Shown in pieces: positions 55,879 through 64,000 of a stretch of 64,000 bases of DNA (the stretch's first letter is position 1; every line of letters begins with the position of its first letter). The notes under the pieces were generated by a model, which worked only from the letters and a program-made list of their open reading frames with translations, did no database searches and was not told where the DNA came from. The DNA is taken from the NCBI RefSeq assembly GCF_003240565.2, contig NZ_CP117258.1:310001-374000 (forward strand), read 5' to 3'. A program made the translations under genes and the position numbers. This DNA comes from Rhizobium tumorigenes. Its GTDB lineage: Bacteria; Pseudomonadota; Alphaproteobacteria; Rhizobiales; Rhizobiaceae.

Positions 55879-56733
55879 TCAGTTATTCAAGAAGTCAGTG
55901 ATTGCATCTGCGATTTCACCGGCATGCGTTTCGAGTGCGAAATGCCCCGTATCGAGAAAGCGAACCTCCGCGTCCGGCAGATCCCGCTTGAACGCTTCGG
56001 CGCCAGGCGGCAGGAAGAAGGGATCGTTCTTGCCCCAGATTGCGAGCAGCTTCGGTTGGTGCTTGCGAAAATACGCTTGGAAGGCCGGGTAAAGCGCGAC
56101 GTTGCTTGCATAGTCGAGCATCAGATCGAGCTGCACTTCGTCTGCGTCCGGCCGCTCCATATACCAGCTATCGAGCGCGATGCCGTCCGGTGAAATGGTC
56201 GCTGGATCACCCACGCCATGTTCATATTGCCAACGGATGGACTTTGGCGTCAGCATTTCGCTCAGCACCTGCCTGTTGGCGTCGCTCGGATCGCGCCAAT
56301 AGCGCTCGATCGGATTCCAGCCGTCGCTCAGCCCCTCCTGATAGGCGTTGCCGTTCTGCGAGATGATTGCAGTGACGCGCTCAGGATGAGCCATAGCAAG
56401 ACGCAGACCGACCGGCGCGCCGTAGTCAAAGACATAGATCGCGAACCGATCTAGGCCGAGCACCTGCGTGAAGCCTCCGATGATCTTGGCGAGGTTTTCA
56501 AAGGTGTAGGCAAAGCTGCTCCGCGGCGGCAACGCCGAGAGCCCGAATCCCGGCAGGTCCGGCGCGACCAGATGGAAGCGGTGCGCCAGCAGCGGTATCA
56601 GATCGCGGAACATGTGGCTGGAGGTGGGAAAGCCGTGTAGCAGCAGCAGGGTCGGCTTCGAGCGATCTCCTGCCTCGCGGTAGAAGACTTCATAGCCATC
56701 GACATCGGCTGTTCCATAGGTAAGATGGGTCAT
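55879..56733 (-). CDS. Cytoplasmic alpha/beta hydrolase, paralogue of the gene at 54628
   Basis: This 284-residue protein opens THLTYGTADVDGYEVFYREA and shares with its neighbour HGFPTSSHMFRDLIPLLA, YVFDYGAPVGLRLAMAHPER (Asp nucleophile), AIWGKNDPFFLPPGAEAFKR and FLDTGHFALETHAGEIADAI. It lacks a signal peptide, so it acts inside the cell. ATG 56733 is preferred because GGAG lies seven bases upstream; the ATG at 56739 is too close to it. It is the distal gene of a four-gene cluster with redox proteins. Confidence 0.88.
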   Translation of the reverse strand: MTHLTYGTADVDGYEVFYREAGDRSKPTLLLLHGFPTSSHMFRDLIPLLAHRFHLVAPDLPGFGLSALPPRSSFAYTFENLAKIIGGFTQVLGLDRFAIYVFDYGAPVGLRLAMAHPERVTAIISQNGNAYQEGLSDGWNPIERYWRDPSDANRQVLSEMLTPKSIRWQYEHGVGDPATISPDGIALDSWYMERPDADEVQLDLMLDYASNVALYPAFQAYFRKHQPKLLAIWGKNDPFFLPPGAEAFKRDLPDAEVRFLDTGHFALETHAGEIADAITDFLNN

Positions 56734-56808
56734 ATGCATGCTCCATGGGTGCCGAACGCTTGGCGTCCGGGGGTGATATTCGCGTGAAGTGTGAACGGTT
56801 CGACCGGA

Positions 56809-57279
56809 CTAGAAACTGAGGTCGCTCAAACCGGGGTGATCGTCGGGACGTCTTCCAAGCGGCCAGTGGAAACGACGATCGGCATCGAGGATCGGCATAT
56901 CGTTGATGCACGCCAGGCGGCGACGCATCAGGCCCTCGTCGCTGAACTCCCAGTTCTCGTTGCCATAGGAGCGAAACCAGTTGCCGCTGTCGTCACGCCA
57001 TTCATAGGCAAACCTCACCGCAATTCGATTGTCATGGAAGGCCCAAAGCTCCTTGATCAGCCTGTAGTCCAACTCGCGGCGCCATTTGCGTCCGAGAAAG
57101 GCTGTAATGGCCTGCCGGCCCTGGATGAACTCGGCGCGGTTCCGCCAGAGGCTGTCGACAGTATAGGCGGTGGCCACCTTGGCGGGATCGCGGCTGTTCC
57201 AGCCGTCTTCGGCTAGCCGCACCTTTTCGAGCGCGGTATCAGTCGTGAAGGGTGGAAGCGGCGGACGCTGAATGTCCAT
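56809..57279 (-). CDS. DUF1348 / NTF2-like family protein
   Basis: This 156-residue protein has the DUF1348 pattern: [60 protein letters not shown] and [20 protein letters not shown]. The fold is a nuclear-transport-factor-2-like cone with an unknown ligand. Start and upstream stop overlap by one base (TAATG), so it is translationally coupled to the PNPOx-like gene. Confidence 0.87.
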   Translation of the reverse strand: MDIQRPPLPPFTTDTALEKVRLAEDGWNSRDPAKVATAYTVDSLWRNRAEFIQGRQAITAFLGRKWRRELDYRLIKELWAFHDNRIAVRFAYEWRDDSGNWFRSYGNENWEFSDEGLMRRRLACINDMPILDADRRFHWPLGRRPDDHPGLSDLSF

Positions 57280-57908
57280 TATCGTTCTCCTTTGGAGGTG
57301 AGCCGCGCTTGCAGGGCGGCGTTTTCGGCTTCGAGTCGCGCTAGACGCTGCTGGAGCGGTCGCACCGCATCCGCCACCTCGACTTCCGTGAAGCGCGGGG
57401 TGATGTGCTGCGGACAGTTCCAGTCGAATGCCTCAAGCCGCAGTCGAAATATGCGTTCTGCCTTCGCCCGATAATCGGGAATGGTAACGAGCTTGCTCAG
57501 AACCGGATCGGCGTCGAACGCAACAATCTCGACATGCGCGTAGATCTTCAAACGGGCACGATGGGTGTAATCCATCAGGAACAGGCAAGCACGATCGTTC
57601 GAGGCGACGTTACCGACGCTGATATATTGGCGATTGCCACGATAGTCAGCAAAGGCCAGCGTGCGTTCGTCGACGAGCCTGAGGAAACCCTGCGGGCCAC
57701 CGCGATGTTGCATGTACGGCCAGCCGGTCTCGGAGACCGTCGCCATGTAGAAGCTGTCGCGCGCCGCGATGAAGGCGGCCTCGCCGTCAGTCAACCGATC
57801 GAACTCGCGATCACCTTTGAAATCCTGCCAGACGTGATCGGCACCCATCTCGGCCTGGGCAGCCCGGACGCTCGGTGTCGCAGCGATGTCGAGGAAGCTA
57901 TAGGACAT
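57279..57908 (-). CDS. Pyridoxamine 5'-phosphate oxidase-like flavin protein
   Basis: This 209-residue protein has a split-barrel FMN-binding pattern ([60 protein letters not shown]). The C-terminus contains a short leucine-rich coiled coil ([19 protein letters not shown]). Members reduce small substrates or bind FMN/F420. ATG 57908 is preferred to the upstream start at 57971, which overlaps the previous gene's stop. It lies between the AhpD-like and DUF1348 genes. Confidence 0.86.
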   Translation of the reverse strand: MSYSFLDIAATPSVRAAQAEMGADHVWQDFKGDREFDRLTDGEAAFIAARDSFYMATVSETGWPYMQHRGGPQGFLRLVDERTLAFADYRGNRQYISVGNVASNDRACLFLMDYTHRARLKIYAHVEIVAFDADPVLSKLVTIPDYRAKAERIFRLRLEAFDWNCPQHITPRFTEVEVADAVRPLQQRLARLEAENAALQARLTSKGER

Positions 57909-57970
57909 GACAGGTCTCCAGTTTAAGAAGTCGGCGGGCCAAGCGGAGGTCACTCGGCCCGCCAAGGCCA

Positions 57971-58519
57971 TCAGGCGGCTGCCGCATCGACCTCGACGAC
58001 AGGGAAGTCGATCTCGGTCTTGGCAACTTCGTTCAGGAAATTGGTGAAGCTGTTCTCGGCGACAAGCGCCACGATCTCGACCAGCTGCGCGTCGGTAAAG
58101 CCGGCATCGCGCACGGCGGCGATGTCTGCGTCGCTCACATGGCCACGCTGCTGCGCGACCTTGAAGGCGAATTGCACAGCTGCATTGGCCCTGGGGTCGC
58201 CAGAGGCACCCTTGCGGTTCAGCGCGATTTCTTCCGGGCCGATCTTCGCAAGGTTAAGCCCAAGATAGGTGTGTGCCGAGAGGCAGTAGCCGCAGCCGTT
58301 CACCTGCGCGACAGCCAGTGCGATGCGTTCGCGGGTCTTGACGTCAAGGGTTTTGGACAGAGCGCCCTGGAAGCTTGTGAAGGCGGTGAGCGCTGCGGGG
58401 CTGACGCCGATGAGACGGAACAGATTTGGAACGACGCCCAGTTGCTTGTGGACGGCATCGAGCGTTGCCTTGGATGCTTCCGGTGAATTGTCGCGGGTCG
58501 GGATCGCAATGCGGGACAT
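57971..58519 (-). CDS. AhpD-like carboxymuconolactone decarboxylase family peroxidase
   Basis: This 182-residue protein has the AhpD-type motif VAQVNGCGYCLSAHTYLG with the CxxC pair and catalytic His. It is preceded by LGVVPNLFRLIGVSPAALTA and followed by EIALNRKGASGDPRANAAVQ, typical of uncharacterised peroxidase-related enzymes. It is the first gene of the minus-strand cluster and diverges from the LysR gene at 58639. Start ATG 58519 has GGAGAAAG upstream. Confidence 0.9.
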   Translation of the reverse strand: MSRIAIPTRDNSPEASKATLDAVHKQLGVVPNLFRLIGVSPAALTAFTSFQGALSKTLDVKTRERIALAVAQVNGCGYCLSAHTYLGLNLAKIGPEEIALNRKGASGDPRANAAVQFAFKVAQQRGHVSDADIAAVRDAGFTDAQLVEIVALVAENSFTNFLNEVAKTEIDFPVVEVDAAAA

Positions 58520-58589
58520 GGACTTTCTCCTTTGGTTTGCGAACTCATCCGGTTCGACGGGAGGAGGTATGCTCCATTTCATTCAGCTG

Positions 58590-58613
58590 CATAATCGGCT
58601 AATATCGGTTATG
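58590..58613. promoter_or_regulatory. Candidate LysR-binding inverted repeat
   Basis: CATAA-N14-TTATG, with TCGG repeated inside the spacer, lies between the divergent AhpD-like and LysR genes, 26 nt before the LysR start. It has the size and dyad symmetry of a LysR T-N11-A type site. Confidence 0.5.
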
Positions 58614-58638
58614 ACCTTACCATAATCTGGAAAGATAG

Positions 58639-59586
58639 ATGGACAGACTGGAAGCGATGTCGCTGCTGATCGAAGTTGTGGATCGGGGAAGCTTTTCCGC
58701 AGCAGGGCGTTCGCTGCGCCTACCTGTCACGACCGTCAGCCGAAAAATTTCCGATCTGGAGGCGGCGGTCGGCGCAAAACTGCTCATCCGCACGACCCGG
58801 AAGATTGATCTGACCGACGCCGGTATTACCTACCTCAAGGCAGCGCGCAGGATTATCGATCAGGTCGAAGAAGCCGAACGTGAAGCCGCTGGCGAGTTTA
58901 CTGTTCCAAAGGGCGACCTTGTCATCACCGCGCCGGTTCAGTTCGGTCAACTGCACGTCTTGCCGGTTGTGAGCGACTTCCTCGCGCTTTTTCCGCAGAT
59001 CAATATCCGTTTGTTGCTGCTCGATCGCCACGTTCACCTTGTCGAGGATCACGTCGATATGGCGGTCCGCATAGGAAAACTTCCCGACAGTGCGATGATT
59101 GCGACCGGGATCGGATCGATGCGCACGGTCGTGTGCGCGAGCCCGGATTTTCTCGCCGGACACGGCATGCCGCTGACGCCGAGCGACCTGGCGAAGCTGC
59201 CTTGTGTTACGTTCGATGGGCCAATGCCGTCACCGTCGTGGCAACTCAGGAACCCGAAAACGGGAGCGTCGATTGACATTCCCATCGTCTCCCGGCTGTC
59301 CGTGACAACCACGGGGGCGGCAGTTGCCGCTGCGATCCGCCACGTCGGCGTGACACGCCTCCTGCATTATCAGGTGGCGGACGCGATCAAGGCTGGCACG
59401 CTGCGGATCGTCCTCGAAGACTACGAGCCGGAGCCAACGCCGGTGAGCCTGGTTCATGCCGCACGTGGTCAGATGGCACTCAAGATGCGCCGGTTCCTCG
59501 ATTTCGCCACGCCCCGGCTGCGTGCCATACTTCCGGACTTTTACGAGGGATCGCAGGGCAAGGGCAGTCACTCCCGCGTGTCCTGA
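58639..59586 (+). CDS. LysR-family transcriptional regulator
   Basis: This 315-residue protein starts DRLEAMSLLIEVVDRGSFSA with a LysR helix-turn-helix (AAGRSLRLPVTTVSRKISDL). The CbbR/AaeR-like effector domain (GDLVITAPVQFGQLHVLPVV, LLLLDRHVHLVEDHVDMAVR) follows. It is divergent from the AhpD-PNPOx-DUF1348-hydrolase cluster and most probably regulates it. Confidence 0.92.
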   Translation: MDRLEAMSLLIEVVDRGSFSAAGRSLRLPVTTVSRKISDLEAAVGAKLLIRTTRKIDLTDAGITYLKAARRIIDQVEEAEREAAGEFTVPKGDLVITAPVQFGQLHVLPVVSDFLALFPQINIRLLLLDRHVHLVEDHVDMAVRIGKLPDSAMIATGIGSMRTVVCASPDFLAGHGMPLTPSDLAKLPCVTFDGPMPSPSWQLRNPKTGASIDIPIVSRLSVTTTGAAVAAAIRHVGVTRLLHYQVADAIKAGTLRIVLEDYEPEPTPVSLVHAARGQMALKMRRFLDFATPRLRAILPDFYEGSQGKGSHSRVS

Positions 59587-59872
59587 TTAGACACTTTTAC
59601 CACCACCTGGTGGGCCGAGAGTAACCGCAGCACTCGTCCACATGGCCATCGCGTGTTTTGTCACGTTCGTTGCCGATTGGCTGGAAAGGACGCTGAGGGC
59701 CTGGGCATGGTTCCTTCGTCATATGCTAGCCCGACAGTTGAACACAAAAGGCTATTCCACGCCTTGAAGTGATGTGGAACGGTCGGCCCTTCAATTCCAT
59801 TTGAACGATACTGCATGCCAGGGACAACACCGGCGCGGTGCCTTCCGGCACCGTGCTCGAGGACCACCGGCA

Positions 59873-61120
59873 CTAGCTCCACGCGTGAAGCGGGGGTTTT
59901 TCGCCATTGAGAAAGTACTTTCCGAGAATAGAGTATTTCCAGCGGACCGGATCGTGGAGCGTATGGGTACGGGCATTGCGCCAATGCCGATCCAGCCCAT
60001 GTTCGGCGAGGGTCGATCGAGTTCCAGCCAGCTCAAACAGCTTATTGGTGGCCTCGATAGCAATCTCGGTCGAAAGTATTTTGGCTTCCGCCGTAACGAT
60101 CTGGGCTTCGGCCACTGTTTCTGCATTCGGATGGGCCACGGCGCGGTCAATTGCGTAGCCAGCCTTTTCCAGAAGCGCTTGCGCTGCATGAAGGCGCAGC
60201 GTCAAGCTGCCGATGGCTTGAATAGTGTATGGGTCGTCCCAGGCATTGTCGACGCCGCTGTCCACCCAAGCCCGGCTCTTTGTTCGCACGAAACTGACCG
60301 TCTCATCAATTGCGGCCTGGGCGATGCCAGTATCCACGGCCACCTGGATGATCTGGAAAATTGCCCCATCCGCCGTCGGCACCTCGTACCCTTTGTATCC
60401 TGGCACGAGATGCGACTTGGGAACCTTCACCCTGTCAAGCAGCACTGTTCCGGACAGTGTGGTACGCTGCCCGAAAGAGGACCAATCATCGATGACGGTC
60501 AGTCCCGGTGCGTCGCGCTCGGCAATCGCATACCATGCCCTCCCCTCGTCATCGAGCGCCACAATCGGCACCAGATGCGCAAGCAGGGCGCCGGAGGAAT
60601 AGAATTTCTTGCCACTGACGACGACATGGTCGCCCTCGTCGACGAATTTCGTTTCGAAATCCACGGCTCGCTTCGAGCCGTATTCCGAAAACGCATTGCC
60701 AAAGCGGACGCCTTTCAGAACCTCGCCGAACAGGAAAGTCTGTTGCTCCTTGTCGGAAACCGTGCGGATGGCCGCAACGACGCCAAGATGGTTCTGCGCA
60801 ACCTGACCTATCGACGGATCGGCGGCAGAGATAATCTCGATGACCTTGGCGAGCGTGGCGTAGGACAGTTCCGGGCCGCCAAATGCCTTGGGGACGTTAA
60901 TCGACCACAGGCCACTTTGCGAAAATGCATCCAGCTCGGCCACAGGCCATATCCGTTCGCGGTCACGTTTGGCGGACTCCTTGACGAATTCGGACGCGAG
61001 CGCCTTGGCAACCGCAATTGCTTCCACATCGTCCTTGATGATGTGAGCAGCCGTCCTGGGCCTCGGAATTGCGGGAACCGCCTTGGCGGCATTCTCAGTG
61101 TTGACGGTCGAGAGTGTCAT
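59873..61120 (-). CDS. SfnB-type acyl-CoA dehydrogenase-like flavin oxidoreductase
   Basis: This 415-residue protein has the acyl-CoA dehydrogenase fold of the SfnB/DszC branch: FSQSGLWSINVPKAFGGPEL, GQVAQNHLGVVAAIRTV, and the C-terminal HWRNARTHTLHDPVRWKYSI, LGKYFLNG. SfnB-type proteins act in use of organosulfur compounds such as dimethyl sulfone. It is the last gene of a minus-strand run with Liv-type ABC genes, 31 nt after the ATPase. The combination suggests that the importer carries an organosulfur or related compound, which is inference. Confidence 0.85.
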   Translation of the reverse strand: MTLSTVNTENAAKAVPAIPRPRTAAHIIKDDVEAIAVAKALASEFVKESAKRDRERIWPVAELDAFSQSGLWSINVPKAFGGPELSYATLAKVIEIISAADPSIGQVAQNHLGVVAAIRTVSDKEQQTFLFGEVLKGVRFGNAFSEYGSKRAVDFETKFVDEGDHVVVSGKKFYSSGALLAHLVPIVALDDEGRAWYAIAERDAPGLTVIDDWSSFGQRTTLSGTVLLDRVKVPKSHLVPGYKGYEVPTADGAIFQIIQVAVDTGIAQAAIDETVSFVRTKSRAWVDSGVDNAWDDPYTIQAIGSLTLRLHAAQALLEKAGYAIDRAVAHPNAETVAEAQIVTAEAKILSTEIAIEATNKLFELAGTRSTLAEHGLDRHWRNARTHTLHDPVRWKYSILGKYFLNGEKPPLHAWS

Positions 61121-61151
61121 GGGACGTCTCCTTTGTGATGGCCGGTCGGGT

Positions 61152-61946
61152 CTAGACGACGGCGGCGGCTATAGGGTTTTGGGAATTCAGTGCAGTCGAA
61201 ATCGCTTTGTGGCCGAGATAGAAAGCCTTGATGTCATTCCGCGCTGCGAGGTCCTTTGCCTTGCCGCTGAGCACGGTAATGCCGTTCTCGAGAACCGACG
61301 CACGGTCGGCAAACTTTAGGGCGACGGTGGAGTTCTGTTCTGCGACGAGAACCGACAGCCCTGTGTCCCGGTTGATCTGACGCAATGTCCTGAAGATGCT
61401 TTGAACAACCAGTGGCGCCAGCCCCATGGACGGTTCGTCGAGCACCAGAAGGCGAGGCCTCGCCATCAGCGCCCTGCCAATCGCTGTCATCTGCTGTTCG
61501 CCCCCGGAAGTGAGGCCCGCGAGCGTGTGCCGCTTTTCTCTCAGCCGAGGGAAGTGGACGTAGACTTTTTCCAGATCGTCGTTGAGATCAGCGCGTTTGC
61601 TGCCACGTCCGATTCCGCCGCAGATAAGGTTCTCCTCGACGGAAAGGCTCTTGAAGCAATGGCGGCCCTCAAGCACTTGGACCAATCCATTGCGGACGAG
61701 TTCGGACGGCTTCACTTTGAGGACATCGACACCTTCGAAAAGGATAGATCCTTCGGTAATCTGTCCTCTCTGGGCCGGAAGCAGGTTCGATATTGCCTTG
61801 AGCGTCGTTGATTTGCCGGCGCCGTTTGAGCCTAGGAGGGCTACGATCTCTCCACGCCCAACCGTCAGGTTCACCCCGTGGAGAGCTGAAACAGCATTGT
61901 TGTAGGTTGCCTTCAGGGCGCTGACGGTGAGGATGATGTCGGTCAC
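61152..61946 (-). CDS. Branched-chain amino acid-type ABC importer ATP-binding protein (LivF-like)
   Basis: This 264-residue ATPase has Walker A GSNGAGKST, signature LTSGGEQQMTAIGRALMARP, Walker B LLVLDEPSMGLAPLV and H-loop LVAEQN, all typical of LivF. It serves the importer whose binding protein (62023) and permease (63446) are encoded upstream on the same strand. The LivG and LivH partners are not in the window. Confidence 0.92.
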   Translation of the reverse strand: MTDIILTVSALKATYNNAVSALHGVNLTVGRGEIVALLGSNGAGKSTTLKAISNLLPAQRGQITEGSILFEGVDVLKVKPSELVRNGLVQVLEGRHCFKSLSVEENLICGGIGRGSKRADLNDDLEKVYVHFPRLREKRHTLAGLTSGGEQQMTAIGRALMARPRLLVLDEPSMGLAPLVVQSIFRTLRQINRDTGLSVLVAEQNSTVALKFADRASVLENGITVLSGKAKDLAARNDIKAFYLGHKAISTALNSQNPIAAAVV

Positions 61947-62022
61947 GAATGCCTCCTTCGAATGGGACGGCTGTGCAAAGCCGGGCGCACGCTACCCGGC
62001 CGGTTGACGGACCCGCGAGTCC

Positions 62023-63354
62023 TCAATTGGTCGCGGGTGTTTCCCCGGAGGTGCGGACCGTAATGCCCTTTTCCTTCGCATAGGCCTCGGATGATTTCTC
62101 GATGATTGGACGAAGCAGCGCCCAGTCGGGAGCAATCCAGTCAGACACGACATTCCATTTCTTGCCGTCCCACTGTTGGAAAGTCACGTAGCCGTTGCCC
62201 TCGTGATTATCCCAGGAGACGTCAATCGAGTGGAACAGATCTTTGGCGCCCAGGGCTTCGACACGGGCCGGATCGAGCTTCAGATGTTCGAAGCCCCAGC
62301 GCACCTCGTCGCCGGTCAATGTACGATTGCCGAACTTCGCCTGCGCAATGCGGATGGCTTCAACGTTGAGAATGCCGTTGACGATACCGAGGTTGTGATA
62401 GACGGAGCCGATGCGCTTCCTGTCCTGCAGGTTACCCTTGCCGGCATCGTAGACCGTCTTGACGATTTCCTTGACAACGGGGTATTCGGCGCCCGATGCC
62501 TGGGTGGTGATTGCGGTATAACCCTTGGCGGCGTCCCCTGCCGGAATGACGTCCTCTTCAGAATTCGACCAGACGTTGCCGACGATATGATCTGCCGGAA
62601 AGCCGACTTTGGCGGCCGTCTTCAGAGCCACCGGGTTCATGACGCCCCATCCACGCAGAACCACATAGTCAGGCTTGGCGCGACGGATGGTTAGCCACTG
62701 CGACTGCTGTTCATTGCCGGGATGAGGTACCTCGATCTGTTGCAGGTCGAAACCGTATTTCTTCGAAAGCAACTCGTAAATCGGTATCGTTTCCTTGCCA
62801 TAGGGCGAGCCGTGATAGAGCACGACGATCTTCTTGCCCTTCAAGCTCTCAAGGCCGCCAAGCTTGGAAGCAATGTAGTTCACGATACCAGAGCTTTCGC
62901 TGTAGGGATTGAGCAGCAGCGGGAAGACATAGGGGAAGATGCGTCCGTCTGTGGAATCTGTGCGACCGTGATTGATGGTGATCAGCGGTATCTTGTCCTG
63001 CGTCACCCGGTCGATCATGGCATAGGCTATACCGACGGAAAGCGGGTTCCAGGCCGCCGCATTGGGATGGCTCTTCTGGCGCTCGTAGCATTCGACACCG
63101 CGCTCGACCTCATACTGGGTTTCGCATTCGTCCCAGGTGAGCTTTACGCCATTGACGCCACCGTCGCGGGTGTTGATCAGGTTGAGATAGTCGATGAAAC
63201 CGCCGAAGAAACCGGTGCCGCCAGCTGCGTAAGGCCCGACGCGGTAGCTCTGCAGCGGAAAATATTGCTCGTCGGCATGGGCAGCCGGAAGCCCGATGAT
63301 CAGCGCGATGCCGGTCGCCATCGCCGCCAGTTTCAGTCTACTGAAAATCGTCAT
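62023..63354 (-). CDS. Periplasmic binding protein of a Liv-type ABC importer
   Basis: This 443-residue protein has a signal peptide (LKLAAMATGIALIIGLPAAHA|DE). The type I periplasmic-binding fold shows YAAGGTGFFGGFIDYLNLIN, GVNGVKLTWDECETQYEVER, GKKIVVLYHGSPYGKETIPI and VVLRGWGVMNPVALKTA. It belongs to the broad LivK/AmiC-like group that binds amino acids, amides or aromatic acids; the ligand is unknown. It lies between the LivM- and LivF-like genes. Confidence 0.9.
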   Translation of the reverse strand: MTIFSRLKLAAMATGIALIIGLPAAHADEQYFPLQSYRVGPYAAGGTGFFGGFIDYLNLINTRDGGVNGVKLTWDECETQYEVERGVECYERQKSHPNAAAWNPLSVGIAYAMIDRVTQDKIPLITINHGRTDSTDGRIFPYVFPLLLNPYSESSGIVNYIASKLGGLESLKGKKIVVLYHGSPYGKETIPIYELLSKKYGFDLQQIEVPHPGNEQQSQWLTIRRAKPDYVVLRGWGVMNPVALKTAAKVGFPADHIVGNVWSNSEEDVIPAGDAAKGYTAITTQASGAEYPVVKEIVKTVYDAGKGNLQDRKRIGSVYHNLGIVNGILNVEAIRIAQAKFGNRTLTGDEVRWGFEHLKLDPARVEALGAKDLFHSIDVSWDNHEGNGYVTFQQWDGKKWNVVSDWIAPDWALLRPIIEKSSEAYAKEKGITVRTSGETPATN

Positions 63355-63445
63355 TTAGGCGAACCCTTGGTATGGACCGGCGCAATGCCGCTCCTGGTTG
63401 ATAGAATGTTGAATTTCTTCTGCTTGTTGGCGATGGCGCCGAGCG

Positions 63446-64000
63446 CTACGCGCGTCGGAATACCGCGCCGACGCGCTGTCGGCCCCTGTCCCAAAGCGCG
63501 ACCAGTCCGTCGGGCTCCATGACGAGGAATAGGATGATGAGGGCCCCGAGGATGACCCTCTGGCTCATGTCGAGAACACCGGAATCGAAGATGTCGCCGA
63601 GGAAAAATGCACCCAACCGCGAGAGGATCAGGGGAAAGATGACGATGAGTGCCGCGCCGAAAAAGGCGCCGCGTACCGATGCGAGCCCGCCAATGATCAC
63701 GATGAAGAGTATCTGAAAGCTGCGATCGAGATTGAAGCCTGCAGGCTCCACCGTCTTTAGGTAGGTGAAAGCCCAGAGAACGCCGGCAATGCCGATGATA
63801 AAGGATGAGATCGAGAACGCCAGAAGTTTGGTCTTCAGCACGGGGACGCCGATGATCCGCGCGGCGGTCTCGTTGTCGCGCACGGCGATGAAATTGCGGC
63901 CTGTCTGAGACTTCACCAGCCTCGCCGTTGCCCATGTTATCAACAGCACGGTCGTCAACGAGAACAGGTAGCGACCGATGCCGCCGTTGAATGAAAGTCC
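63446..64000 (-). CDS. Liv-type ABC importer permease (LivM-like), N-terminus outside window
   Basis: The frame is open to the window end (upstream codons read GLSFNGGIGRYLFS). The visible 184 residues include VKSQTGRNFIAVRDNETAAR, IIGVPVLKTKLLAFSISSFI, IAGVLWAFTYLKTVEPAGF and IVIIGGLASVRGAFFGAA, all LivM hallmarks. It is an inner-membrane permease subunit. An apparent start at 63958 is internal. A gap of about 90 nt separates it from the binding-protein gene. Confidence 0.92.
   Translation of the reverse strand, partial: GLSFNGGIGRYLFSLTTVLLITWATARLVKSQTGRNFIAVRDNETAARIIGVPVLKTKLLAFSISSFIIGIAGVLWAFTYLKTVEPAGFNLDRSFQILFIVIIGGLASVRGAFFGAALIVIFPLILSRLGAFFLGDIFDSGVLDMSQRVILGALIILFLVMEPDGLVALWDRGRQRVGAVFRRA

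Overview
The window is about 61-62% GC by eye and is typical of a Rhizobiales (Rhizobiaceae-like) alphaproteobacterial genome. It carries the rhizobial glycerol ABC-importer operon in the order glpD-S-T-P-Q-U-V-K, an ExoZ-like acyltransferase, an Omp2b/RopA-type porin, a DUF992 protein, a cobalamin riboswitch and a RirA-type iron box. No phage genes, insertion sequences, rRNA genes or CRISPR arrays were seen. Both window ends cut through transporter operons.

Layout: 1-1.7 kb is the end of a TRAP transporter operon. A tRNA-Val(TAC) lies at 1.9 kb. An acyltransferase, a methyltransferase and a porin fill 2.1-5.3 kb. At 5.7-12.0 kb a ROK repressor is divergent from an ABC importer operon that ends in a glycerophosphodiester phosphodiesterase, with a near-perfect palindrome between them. 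At 12.2-18.0 kb are a Nudix protein, a homocysteine methyltransferase, an FNT-family channel, a three-PAS LuxR regulator and three small stress-type proteins (CsbD, BON, DUF992). At 18.2-21.0 kb is a polytopic protein plus GT2 glycosyltransferase pair. At 21.1-24.4 kb a FecCD-type ABC importer sits behind a cobalamin riboswitch, with a Zur-like dyad further upstream. At 24.6-33.0 kb are a metallophosphodiesterase and a complete ferric-siderophore module: TonB receptor, Tat-exported binding protein, two permeases, ATPase and a DUF2218-siderophore-interacting reductase.

33.1-43.1 kb is the glycerol regulon: a DeoR-family repressor, then glpD, the glpSTPQUV ABC importer and glpK. The two ATPases are unequal: each lacks a different motif, and both losses fall in the same composite ATP site. 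43.1-44.4 kb is a RES-Xre toxin-antitoxin pair in which the toxin frame is broken at an A5 run. 44.9-46.9 kb is a TetR repressor divergent from an amidase, with two copies of an operator.

47.1-51.1 kb holds what I consider the most interesting system: a bufferin-type RiPP operon (DUF2282 precursor, DUF692/MNIO enzyme, DUF2063 partner, DoxX), a DUF1109/NrsF anti-sigma factor, and a convergent SigF-like ECF sigma factor. A GTAACC-N16-CGGA promoter lies upstream of the bufferin gene. A second copy with the same elements and spacing lies upstream of a type-II NADH dehydrogenase gene at 53.1 kb, so a small local regulon can be proposed. The remainder holds a LysR regulator, a redoxin, two paralogous alpha/beta hydrolases facing each other, a four-gene redox cluster (hydrolase, DUF1348, PNPOx-like, AhpD-like) divergent from a LysR gene, an SfnB-type flavin enzyme, and part of a Liv-type ABC importer that runs off the right end.
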